From assembly GCF_000496735.2 (NCBI RefSeq), contig NZ_AYLO01000088.1, positions 1-59,370 on the forward strand: DNA of 59,370 bases, read 5' to 3'. The stretch is from Methyloglobulus morosus KoM1. GTDB taxonomy: Bacteria > Pseudomonadota > Gammaproteobacteria > Methylococcales > Methylomonadaceae. How positions within the stretch are numbered: the first letter of the stretch is position 1; each line of letters begins with the position of its first letter. Shown in pieces: positions 47,343 through 54,691 of the stretch. The notes under the pieces were generated by a model, which made no database searches, was not told where the DNA came from, and worked only from the letters and a program-made list of their open reading frames with translations. A program made the position numbers and the translations under genes.

Positions 47343-48455
47343 CTAGTTAACGGCCACGGCCTTAAAAAAACCAATAATAGCTTGGTTTCTACCAGGCCAT
47401 TCTGGGTGTGGCCCGTTTCCTTCGCAGTACCATGTTTGTACGCCATTTTTGCAGCCGCTGTACGCCATGCAGCCTTCAACGCCAGGTACTGGAGCGGTGA
47501 AAGGTAGGGGTTGCCCGGGTTTAAGGTCTTCGGCTTTTTGTGCCAGTTCTTGCTTATAGTAACTTTCCCAGCCCCATGCTTTGCCGGATTCTGGTGCTTT
47601 ACGGTCGCTGGCCTTGTAGGTTTTGGTCGTGCATTTGTTGCATTTCGCCCACCATTCAATCGCTTCCTTGCCGTAATTGGGGAACAGTTTGTCGCGGCTG
47701 CTGTGCATTAGCATGACAGGGGTTGGTTTCACACAATTGCGGTCTTCCAGGTCTTCGTATCGCATGCCAACTGCGCTCGGGGCTATTGCCGCAGGAATGT
47801 GTTTGGTGCCGTTGAAAATGGCGGTTGCCATAGCGATAGTTCCGCCGTCAGAATGGCCGGTCAAAAATATTCTTTTTTTGTCGACGCACCACTTTTGTTC
47901 AATCAGCTTGGGTATCTCGGCGAGTTGGACGACCGATTCCGGCGATAACGGACGATGGTCGGCATAAGCGACAATGAACCCTGCCGCTGTTGCCTCGCGG
48001 GTCAAATACATTAATTCTTCTGCATCGTCACGATCCCGTCCGGCGGGCGCGTAGGCCATCAGTAAGGGATGGGCGACAGTGCCGTTATAATTGCCCGGTG
48101 TCCTGACGGCAAAGTGAATGCCGTCATCTGTTTTTTCATCGTCGCTGGCACCTGGTTTGCCGAGTTTTTCTCCGAGTTGGCAGTCGGGTGTAGGCATATT
48201 ATTGCTGTAGATTGCTTCGCTAATTTCAATGCCAGTTTTTGCGGCTTCGCTGACCTTACTGTCGACCGTGTAGTAAGTCTTGCTTGCACCCGTAAAACCC
48301 GCCATAAACAGGCCAAATGCCATGGCGAACGTCATCAGGAGATCGGGTTGTTTGTCGCGAAACCGCAACCATTCCGGTTTGAACAACCCTATAAACAAAA
48401 CAACAAAAGAGCCCGCGATCAATAATCTGAAAAAATACAGGAGTAGCGTGCTCAT
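47343..48455 (-). CDS. Membrane-anchored alpha/beta-hydrolase (PHB-depolymerase-like esterase)
   Basis: This encodes about 370 aa. Residues about 5-60 form two membrane segments; the rest is a periplasmic alpha/beta-hydrolase with nucleophile elbow GHSDGG (Ser about 203), an HSSRDKLFP segment carrying the probable Asp, and the late GNGPHPEWPG with the probable His. This resembles the PHB-depolymerase/LpqC esterase group. Many Cys residues (CNKC, GCMAYSGC, WYC) suggest disulfides. I use the ATG at 48455; the frame continues upstream to 48509. It is the third gene of an operon with EthD and AhpD-like genes. Confidence 0.8.
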   Translation of the reverse strand: MSTLLLYFFRLLIAGSFVVLFIGLFKPEWLRFRDKQPDLLMTFAMAFGLFMAGFTGASKTYYTVDSKVSEAAKTGIEISEAIYSNNMPTPDCQLGEKLGKPGASDDEKTDDGIHFAVRTPGNYNGTVAHPLLMAYAPAGRDRDDAEELMYLTREATAAGFIVAYADHRPLSPESVVQLAEIPKLIEQKWCVDKKRIFLTGHSDGGTIAMATAIFNGTKHIPAAIAPSAVGMRYEDLEDRNCVKPTPVMLMHSSRDKLFPNYGKEAIEWWAKCNKCTTKTYKASDRKAPESGKAWGWESYYKQELAQKAEDLKPGQPLPFTAPVPGVEGCMAYSGCKNGVQTWYCEGNGPHPEWPGRNQAIIGFFKAVAVN

Positions 48456-48496
48456 CGGATTAGCCCTGATGCTATGAAGTCGATAGTCTGGTATTG

Positions 48497-49024
48497 TCAG
48501 GAAAGGCAAGTTGCCAAGGAATGGGCGACAGGCGGCCTTTCCTGCCTGGATTCTGTCCCCATATCAACGCCAATGCCCATTGTAAAGCGGTTTATGCAAT
48601 TGAGTACGGCACACAGGTATACCGAGTCATGAAAGGTGCGTTCGTCCCAGCCCGCGTCATAGATGGGTTTTACGTCAGCATGGGTGATTTGGTCGGGCGT
48701 TAACGTCAGTTTTTTTACAAAGCGCAGGATGGGCTTTAGCTTTTCATCAACATTAGCACTGTTAATGTCCGATTTTAATTGTTTGATGATGGATTCGTCG
48801 GCAGCCAGCCCCGTCACTGCTGCCCCGTCCGTACCATAACCGGATTCTTGTTGATGGAGGCCTGAGATATACATGATAATCAGTTCGCGCATCCCCGTGC
48901 TCAGGGGCGAGATACTGCCTTTTATGTCTTCCAGCAATTTGTACAGCAGGATACCACGGCGAGGGTATTTCGCCACTAGTCCAGCGATATTTGCCATTTC
49001 GAGGCTTGAAGTCAGGTGATGCAT
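48497..49024 (-). CDS. AhpD-like (carboxymuconolactone decarboxylase-fold) protein
   Basis: This encodes about 175 aa. Recognised by the helical AhpD/CMD fold: SPLSTGMRELIIMYISGLHQQESGYG (about 39-64) and a late FHDSVYLCAVLNCINRFTMGIGVD. The CXXC peroxidatic/resolving pair of AhpD is not present (Gly-Leu-His-Gln in its place), so it is unlikely to work as an AhpD-type thiol peroxidase. I use the ATG at 49024, which avoids a 29-nt overlap with the EthD gene. Confidence 0.75.
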   Translation of the reverse strand: MHHLTSSLEMANIAGLVAKYPRRGILLYKLLEDIKGSISPLSTGMRELIIMYISGLHQQESGYGTDGAAVTGLAADESIIKQLKSDINSANVDEKLKPILRFVKKLTLTPDQITHADVKPIYDAGWDERTFHDSVYLCAVLNCINRFTMGIGVDMGTESRQERPPVAHSLATCLS

Positions 49025-49073
49025 TATGTTTTCTCGGTCAATGGAGATGGGTTTTCCAAATAGTGCAGAAATC

Positions 49074-49400
49074 CTAAAACACGAAAGTTTCAACTTCGGC
49101 AATTAGAAACAAAGGATCGCCGCCACTGGAAATTTCAACGGCATGGGCTGCCGTTTCCTGTCCGCCTGGCGAACTCAGGCAGTCCTCCAAATCCTTCATG
49201 GACGGAAAATAGACTTCCGCAATACGATGGTAGGGTGCTTGTGTTTTCCCCGGTGCCGAAGTGATCAAGTTGGTATCAAAGCGGATTTTTCCGGCCAGTT
49301 TTGCGACCGCCATAGGAACATGTTCATGTTCGTAACGGCGCTCAAAGACAGTGACATCAGTGGGGGTAGGGTACATAACAATCAGTTTTGCTGCTTTCAT
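49074..49400 (-). CDS. EthD-family protein
   Basis: This encodes 108 aa with the EthD pattern: KLIVMYPTPTDVTVFERRYEHEHVPMA (residues about 5-31, dimeric alpha/beta barrel) and RIAEVYFPSMKDLEDCL. EthD proteins are small partners in degradation pathways, of uncertain chemistry. It is the first gene of a three-gene operon (EthD, AhpD-like, esterase) facing away from a LysR regulator gene 107 nt away. Confidence 0.88.
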   Translation of the reverse strand: MKAAKLIVMYPTPTDVTVFERRYEHEHVPMAVAKLAGKIRFDTNLITSAPGKTQAPYHRIAEVYFPSMKDLEDCLSSPGGQETAAHAVEISSGGDPLFLIAEVETFVF

Positions 49401-49507
49401 TATCTTTCCTTCTCATAGTGTTTGTTTATGGGGATGCTCATCTTATGCGCTATTTATAAGGGTTGTAAAATACTAACTTTCTATGAAAGAATAGCTTTTG
49501 ACTATAT
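49401..49507. promoter_or_regulatory. LysR/EthD divergent promoter region
   Basis: The 107-nt gap between divergent genes contains the dyad CTTTC-TAT-GAAAG (49477-49489), in the position expected for a LysR-type regulator site. Function is inferred from place and symmetry. Confidence 0.5.
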
Positions 49508-50398
49508 ATGTTTGAGAATACGACAATGGAGATGCACCAAATCCGTTATTTTTTAGCGGTATGCGATCATGGCAGTTTTACCCGCGCCGCCCAATTCAGC
49601 TATATTTCCCAACCTTCTTTGACGCAGTCCATCAAAAAACTGGAAGATGAATTGGGCGGAGAGTTGTTTACCCGTGACCGTTCTGGTTGCTTGTTGACGT
49701 CGCTGGGTCGATTGATAGAGCCTAATTTCCGCAAGATTTACAAAGAAACCGTTGCGACGAAGGCTGATGCGATACGCTTTACCCAGTTGAATAACATCCC
49801 GCTGAGAATTGGCCTAATGGCAACGATAGGCTCGCAGCGTTTGAGCCCGGTCTTTGCCTATTATCGGCAAGAATTCCCCAATATTGAATTTGAACTGATT
49901 ATTGACAGCGAAGCGGCCTTGCTGCAACGACTGGAATCGGATTTGTTGGATTTAGTGATTAGTGCCCCCGTTCAATTGTTGGGTTCGCCCTACCAATCGA
50001 CGTTGTTGTATAACGAACGCTACGTCGTTGCCTTTAACAATAAGCACCGGTTTAATCAACTTGGCAAAATCGACCTCAAAGACATCCAGTCTGAGCCTTA
50101 TTTGGACAGGTTGAACTGCGAATTGAGGGAAAACCTACGGTCTCTTTGCCAAGACCAGGAAGTCATCTTGTATGCCGCCTACCGCAGCAATAGCGAGGAA
50201 TGGATCGTCAATTTGGTGCGCTCAGGACTGGGTGTAGCACTGGTGCCGGAGTACAGCTTGCCCGCCAATGCGAATGATGTGTGCTGGCGCTATTTGTATA
50301 ATCCTGAGATTAGCCGCCAGATATACGCGATATATTACCCCCATAGCCAAAAAAGGGCTGAGATGAAGACTTTACTCGCAAGTTTAAGCGCCGCTTAA
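49508..50398 (+). CDS. LysR-family transcription regulator
   Basis: This encodes 296 aa with an N-terminal winged helix-turn-helix (HQIRYFLAVCDHGSFTRAA, SYISQPSLTQSIKKLEDELGG) and a C-terminal effector domain with type 2 periplasmic-binding fold. A second ATG at 49526 (MHQIRYF-proximal) is an equally plausible start. It is divergent from the EthD / AhpD-like / esterase operon and is likely its regulator, as is usual for LysR proteins. The ligand is unknown; OxyR-like sequence near the HTH is only the general LysR pattern. Confidence 0.94.
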   Translation: MFENTTMEMHQIRYFLAVCDHGSFTRAAQFSYISQPSLTQSIKKLEDELGGELFTRDRSGCLLTSLGRLIEPNFRKIYKETVATKADAIRFTQLNNIPLRIGLMATIGSQRLSPVFAYYRQEFPNIEFELIIDSEAALLQRLESDLLDLVISAPVQLLGSPYQSTLLYNERYVVAFNNKHRFNQLGKIDLKDIQSEPYLDRLNCELRENLRSLCQDQEVILYAAYRSNSEEWIVNLVRSGLGVALVPEYSLPANANDVCWRYLYNPEISRQIYAIYYPHSQKRAEMKTLLASLSAA

Positions 50399-50506
50399 TC
50401 ATTGAGTGTGTTTGCGGGATTAAAACATGCTAATATATAGGCTACGTTGAACGAAAGAACCTGATGATTATCAAAGGCTCACAAACTTTACACCATCTCC
50501 TAAGAC

Positions 50507-51601
50507 ATGACTAGTTACCCAATCCAGAAATCGAAAAACGGCTCAATAAAATTTACTGCGTTGTTGGTTTGTTCAATTGCGTTGATTGCTACGGGCAGTC
50601 GTTCTGGAGCGACCGCCTATCAATTGCCGCTTACTCCTGGCGATACTGTGCTCGAACAATTTCCAACAGGCGATGCAACAGCGACTGTATTGGCGGATGA
50701 GACATTGCTGGATATGGCATTACGTTATACCTTGGGTCAAACTGAAATTATCAAGCTTAATCCTAAAATGGACCGATGGCTGATTAAGAAAGGACAGGTT
50801 GTACGCTTGCCCAATCGCCGTGTATTGCCAGACACCCCGCATAACGGCATTACCCTCAATATTTCTGAATTCCGTATGTATTACTACCCGCCCGGAAATA
50901 AGGGCGAAGTCATGTCGTTCGCGCATGGGATAGGGCGGCAAGATTGGAAAACGCCGCTAGGCAAAACTTCAGTGATACGTAAAGTCAAAGACCCTTCATG
51001 GAATCCGCCCGAATCCATTCGGCGCGAACATGCGGCGAATGGCGATCCTTTGCCCCCTGTCGTACCGCCAGGTCCCCATAACCCTTTGGGAACACGCGCT
51101 TTATACCTCAACTTGCCGGGGGAATACCGTATACACGGAACGGATGTCGATAAAATTTACGGCATAGGGATGCAAATTACCCACGGCTGCGTACGGATGT
51201 ATCCTGAAGATGTTGAAACTTTGTACGATATGGTTCCCTTAGGGACGTCAGTCTATATCGTCAAGCAACCCATCAAGGTGGGTTGGTTAAATAATGTGCT
51301 GTACGTGGAGGCGCATCCTGACTTAGAAGGCGAGGAAATGGGCCAGGAACAGCGTTACGCAGTTGCTTTAGACCTTATCCGTAAAGCTACAAAAGAAGAC
51401 ATGCCGGAGATTGACCAAAAAGCGCTGAACCAGGCATTGAAGGATTTAGACGGCGAGCCCGTTGCAGTTTATGAACGAATTGAACCCATGACAGCGCCAC
51501 AAGAAGCCGCACCTACCCAGCAAGAAGTATTTCCTGGCACTAATTCTACATCGACGCCGGCAGGCAAAGGTTCTCCCGGTGGTTATTACCACGGGACTTA
51601 A
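50507..51601 (+). CDS. L,D-transpeptidase (YkuD domain) with LysM
   Basis: This encodes 364 aa. A signal peptide or anchor (about residues 15-37) is followed by a LysM-like segment (about 58-105: DETLLDMALRYTLGQTEIIKLNP, then KKGQVVRLPNR) and a YkuD domain (about 110-255) with IHGTDV and the catalytic THGCVRMYPEDVETLYD (Cys about 227). A Pro/Thr/Ser-rich tail follows. ErfK/YbiS-type enzymes of this layout attach Lpp to peptidoglycan or form 3-3 crosslinks in the periplasm. It is monocistronic. Confidence 0.93.
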   Translation: MTSYPIQKSKNGSIKFTALLVCSIALIATGSRSGATAYQLPLTPGDTVLEQFPTGDATATVLADETLLDMALRYTLGQTEIIKLNPKMDRWLIKKGQVVRLPNRRVLPDTPHNGITLNISEFRMYYYPPGNKGEVMSFAHGIGRQDWKTPLGKTSVIRKVKDPSWNPPESIRREHAANGDPLPPVVPPGPHNPLGTRALYLNLPGEYRIHGTDVDKIYGIGMQITHGCVRMYPEDVETLYDMVPLGTSVYIVKQPIKVGWLNNVLYVEAHPDLEGEEMGQEQRYAVALDLIRKATKEDMPEIDQKALNQALKDLDGEPVAVYERIEPMTAPQEAAPTQQEVFPGTNSTSTPAGKGSPGGYYHGT

Positions 51602-51688
51602 GAAGCACTTGGGTTCAATAGTGTTAGGTGCAATGTAACGGCTAAACGGATAATATTTCAATTTATCAGTGCCTACCTGTTAAGTCAT

Positions 51689-51710
51689 ATCTGCTTGCAC
51701 CTAAGCAGAT
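51689..51710. terminator. Hairpin between convergent ldt and chrA remnant
   Basis: ATCTGCTT and AAGCAGAT form a perfect 8-bp stem with loop GCACCT, between the convergent gene ends. It has no long T run, so its role as a two-way terminator is only likely. Confidence 0.45.
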
Positions 51711-51719
51711 ACTTATAAC

Positions 51720-52163
51720 TCAACCAATAGCCCCGCCAGCCAGGATAAACACGAAGCTGGGCAAGAAAGTAAAGTAAGTGACGATCACGGCAGCAAGCGT
51801 GGCGGACAAACCTACACTGTCCCCACCCAATGGTACGGTGTTCCAGCCAGCCAGAAAGCCCGCAAAAGTCGCGGCCATAATCAACGGGCCGGGCGTGGTT
51901 TCTCCTAATGCCAAGTCGTCTATCATTTGCGTCGCGCTCAACCAGACAATCGCCGTCACGGCGGGTTTGATTCCATACAATACCGCCGAGACCAGTGGTA
52001 CGTCACCAAAGCACAGGTAAATCCAACTCAGGAATATCAGTAAAAATAGTGACGGCAGGATAAACAGCAAACCTGCCGTAATGCCGCCTAAGCTTCTGTG
52101 CATTAGCCAGCTTATATACGTTGTAATTGCTGCGCTTCCGATGTCGGGCTTGGTGATTGGCAT
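51720..52163 (-). pseudogene. chrA: Chromate transporter ChrA remnant with internal deletion
   Basis: The 147-aa frame joins two distant parts of ChrA. Residues about 1-75 match the middle of the first half (LMHRSLGGITAGLLFILPSL, DVPLVSAVLYGIKPAVTAIV). Residues about 76-147 match a block from the start of the second half (SATQMIDDLALGETTPGPLIM, then AAVIVTYFTFLPSFVFILAGG). A full ChrA has about 390-450 residues; both ends and roughly a hundred central residues are absent, and the frame opens without the usual N-terminus. It is surely unable to act as a whole transporter. The open frame is intact across the junction. Confidence 0.85.
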
Positions 52164-52722
52164 TAATAAAATGGGGTGTTTGGGCAGCGTTAAAAAGTCT
52201 CATGAATTGTGTCTGAACTATTCCCATAAAAGGTCGAAATTTATTTTTGTGATGAAAACTTAGCTTAGACGCTAAGTTTTGGTCAAATAGTGTGTGATAT
52301 GGCACAGTTTTCACGCAAAAGCGTGTCATATCACACACTTTTTTCTGGAAGCCACGGTTCATGCGGGTTTTGTAAGAAGAGAAATTTAATTAAACTGTGT
52401 CATATCACACACTTTTTTGATGGAAGGGTAAAAATGAGATTTGTCAGAAATTTTCCTGAGTCATCCTCCTGCTTTTTGTCGGCATAGAAAGGTAAAAGAA
52501 AGGGTCAATATTTTTCAGAATATCAATATAAAGCATTACTAATCAATTTGTTATATTTGTCTAGAGCTCACTTTCATGGGTGTTTTATTTTTATGCAGCG
52601 GCTATTTAAGAACAACTTTTATTGGCATAGATAGTGCTTATATTCTAGCCGTGAGACATAACGGTCGCCACTACGATGGAATGCTTTATTAAAAATTATA
52701 ACGATGCTCTATGGAGGGCTTA
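52164..52722. other. Non-coding region with a triplicated 17-bp motif and a hairpin
   Basis: This 559-nt AT-rich stretch holds no gene. It contains a perfect hairpin AAAACTTAGC / GCTAAGTTTT (52255-52280), an inverted pair AGTGTGTGATATGGCAC (52289-52305) and GTGTCATATCACACACT (52323-52339) and a third, direct copy of the latter at 52397-52413. Both direct copies continue into a T run (ACTTTTTT) and TGG. A possible promoter of the envelope gene group lies further on, before the Shine-Dalgarno GGAGGG at 52713-52718. Confidence 0.7.
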
Positions 52723-53652
52723 ATGACACTTTCAAAAATTAAGGGCTTAACGCTTTGTGTGCTTATGGCGCTATCTGCTGCGGGACAAGCCCTCGCTCAC
52801 ACTGGCGTTAGGGATACTGTGGAAGAAGGCAAGGCAAGTTACAACGGTTTTACTATCACACATGGCTGCAATAACAGTTCCGAAGGCGGCCCCCCTGCCC
52901 AGCAATATCCGGTGATCGGCCAAGCGGCTGTGTTCCCATTCGGTGACAATGCCGTGTGGCGTGACGAAGCCGGAACGGTTATCCAGGTTGGTGGAAATGG
53001 GGGCGGTACAATTACCGGTGCTAAGCTTTCACTAGCTGTAACGGGTTATTCCGACGGTTCAACTTTTAAGACGACCGAAGAACTGGTGGACAGCTTAGGT
53101 AATATACAGGGGCTGCTATATAAGGATGGCGTAATGGCGCCAAACTTGAACGCTATTACGCCCTTTAAAATAACGGCGCCCACTATTGCCAATAATTGTG
53201 TGAAAACACTGAAAATCAGGATCGGCGTTATCAATTATTGTGACACTGAGAAAAACGCCGGTAACGATGGGAAAGGGTCATGGAAGTCGCCAAAAGACGA
53301 CTCGGGCAAAGATTTAAAAATACCTAAAACCACATCCGCTGCGAGCGGTTTTGTCCAAGCAGATGCGGCGAATTCGGGTAAGTTTAAGGATATCCCTAAT
53401 GGCAATGGTGACAACAACCGGGCAGACTGGTGGTTCACTGCGCCTTACGGCGGCAGTTCTTTATACAATGATCCTGACCTTCTACAACCCACGTTCTGGA
53501 CAACCTTGTCGGTGACCAATAAGGCGGCCGATCTTGCCCTTTGTGCCGGAACGCAAGTTGAGTACAGCGTTGAGCCGAGCGGTATTGCATTCGATACTAT
53601 CTTGACTGGTAAAAACACACGGCCCTTTACTAAAGGCAACCAAGGCTTATAA
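52723..53652 (+). CDS. Secreted protein with predicted mature N-terminal His
   Basis: This encodes about 309 aa. The signal peptide ends ALA, so the mature protein should begin HTGVRDTVEEG. The block YNGFTITHGCNNSSEGGPP resembles the HGC motif of YcnI-type (DUF1775) copper proteins, whose first residue is also His; overall similarity is weak, so I treat this as a hint only. Four Cys (HGCNN, NNCVK, NYCDT, ALCAG) could make two disulfides. I use the ATG at 52723, which follows GGAGGG by 4 nt; an ATG at 52711 lacks a Shine-Dalgarno. It opens a group ending in a TlpA thioredoxin. Confidence 0.75.
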   Translation: MTLSKIKGLTLCVLMALSAAGQALAHTGVRDTVEEGKASYNGFTITHGCNNSSEGGPPAQQYPVIGQAAVFPFGDNAVWRDEAGTVIQVGGNGGGTITGAKLSLAVTGYSDGSTFKTTEELVDSLGNIQGLLYKDGVMAPNLNAITPFKITAPTIANNCVKTLKIRIGVINYCDTEKNAGNDGKGSWKSPKDDSGKDLKIPKTTSAASGFVQADAANSGKFKDIPNGNGDNNRADWWFTAPYGGSSLYNDPDLLQPTFWTTLSVTNKAADLALCAGTQVEYSVEPSGIAFDTILTGKNTRPFTKGNQGL

Positions 53653-53827
53653 GCCACATGTTTAAGCCGGTTAGGCATAATGTTCAATGTCACATAGCGG
53701 CATCGTTTTGCCATCGATTCCAGGGTTGACCGTGCAATGCGGTCGCCTTGGAATCTTTGTTTATAAATAATTAAAACAAATTTCGACGATGTTGTTGATA
53801 TTGTCGTAACCAGAGTGAGGATAACTG

Positions 53828-54304
53828 ATGAAAAATAATAAGAAAATAATGGTCGCCGTCTTATCGGCTGCAATCGGGTACGCAGATATGGTATCCGCAC
53901 ATTCTCAGCCTGGGGCCATAGGACGAAAGAATTCGAAGGCGGGTGGAACCGATGTCTATCAAGTCACTTGTTTTGATGACGGTACAGGCGCGCCAGACCA
54001 TCTGTTCCTGCACGTCAGAGATTTGCTACCTAGAAATCCAGCGCTCATTAGCGTTCAAGCGACGCTTGCTACGACAGGGGAAACGACCGCACTAAGCACC
54101 GATTGGGGAAGGGATGGTGATGCCAGTTTTAGTGTCCCTGACTTGATATTAGCAGGTGGGGCATCAGGTATATATAACGTGAGTGTCAATAAAACTCGGT
54201 CAAAAATAATTGGCAGGGAAATCTATCTGGTTGAGTTCCATTGCCAAACGGCCCTTGGTGAGCATACCGGCACCAATGATCCAGTCATGTTACAAAATCA
54301 ATAA
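53828..54304 (+). CDS. Second secreted protein with predicted mature N-terminal His
   Basis: This encodes 158 aa. A signal peptide ends MVSA, so the mature protein should begin HSQPGAIGRK. A beta-rich body follows with two Cys (VTCFDDG, FHCQTAL) placed to pair. I know no family. Like its upstream neighbour it would expose an N-terminal His amine, the geometry used for Cu(II) binding in several secreted copper proteins. An ordinary Shine-Dalgarno-like GAGTGAGG lies 8 nt before the ATG. The next gene is a DUF4266 lipoprotein. Confidence 0.75.
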   Translation: MKNNKKIMVAVLSAAIGYADMVSAHSQPGAIGRKNSKAGGTDVYQVTCFDDGTGAPDHLFLHVRDLLPRNPALISVQATLATTGETTALSTDWGRDGDASFSVPDLILAGGASGIYNVSVNKTRSKIIGREIYLVEFHCQTALGEHTGTNDPVMLQNQ

Positions 54305-54466
54305 GGCCCAGATTTTATAGGCGAGAACGCGCTTGAGTTGGTGGCAGCATTGACGGGAATGCTTTTGAAACCATAAATTTGTCGTACGGGAATATGAAAC
54401 TACATATCCCTAAAAAATAACAATAGGGTCGGTTGAAAGGCTCACGAACAGCGGTTAGGTTAAGGA

Positions 54467-54691
54467 ATGGAATTAATTAAACAAGCGGCGATCAGGCTGT
54501 TGCTTGCCATGTGTCTATTTGTCGCTGGTTGTACGGTGGTGCAGCCTTGGGAGCGGGGCAATCTCGCTAAGTCGCAGATGGCGCTAGAACCTAATCCTTT
54601 GCAAACTGGATTAAGGGCGCATATCAATGGTAGCCGTGAAGCCGCAGCGGTCGGTAATGCAGCGCAAGGAGGCGGTTGTGGTTGCTATTAA
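54467..54691 (+). CDS. DUF4266 lipoprotein
   Basis: This encodes 74 aa: lipobox VAGC (Cys about residue 22), VQPWERGNLAKSQMAL and a C-terminal GGGCGCY, the signature of DUF4266. The family is a small lipoprotein, usually paired with a DUF3570 gene, of unknown function; the two C-terminal Cys could bind a metal or take part in redox. Its end overlaps the start region of the DUF3570 gene, whose Shine-Dalgarno (AAGGAGG) lies within its last codons. Confidence 0.88.
   Translation: MELIKQAAIRLLLAMCLFVAGCTVVQPWERGNLAKSQMALEPNPLQTGLRAHINGSREAAAVGNAAQGGGCGCY

Noticed and set aside
48497-49024. AhpD alkylhydroperoxidase activity
   Set aside because: The CXXC pair needed for AhpD chemistry is not present at the expected place, so only the fold is claimed.
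52003-52487. 119-codon minus and 65-codon plus frames over the repeat array
   Set aside because: Both contain translated copies of the 17-bp motif (repeated YHTLF/CHITHFF peptides), without family signal or Shine-Dalgarno.
53445-53900. 151-codon minus-strand frame across the gap before the second His1 protein
   Set aside because: It overlaps two convincing secreted-protein genes and encodes a basic, featureless peptide.
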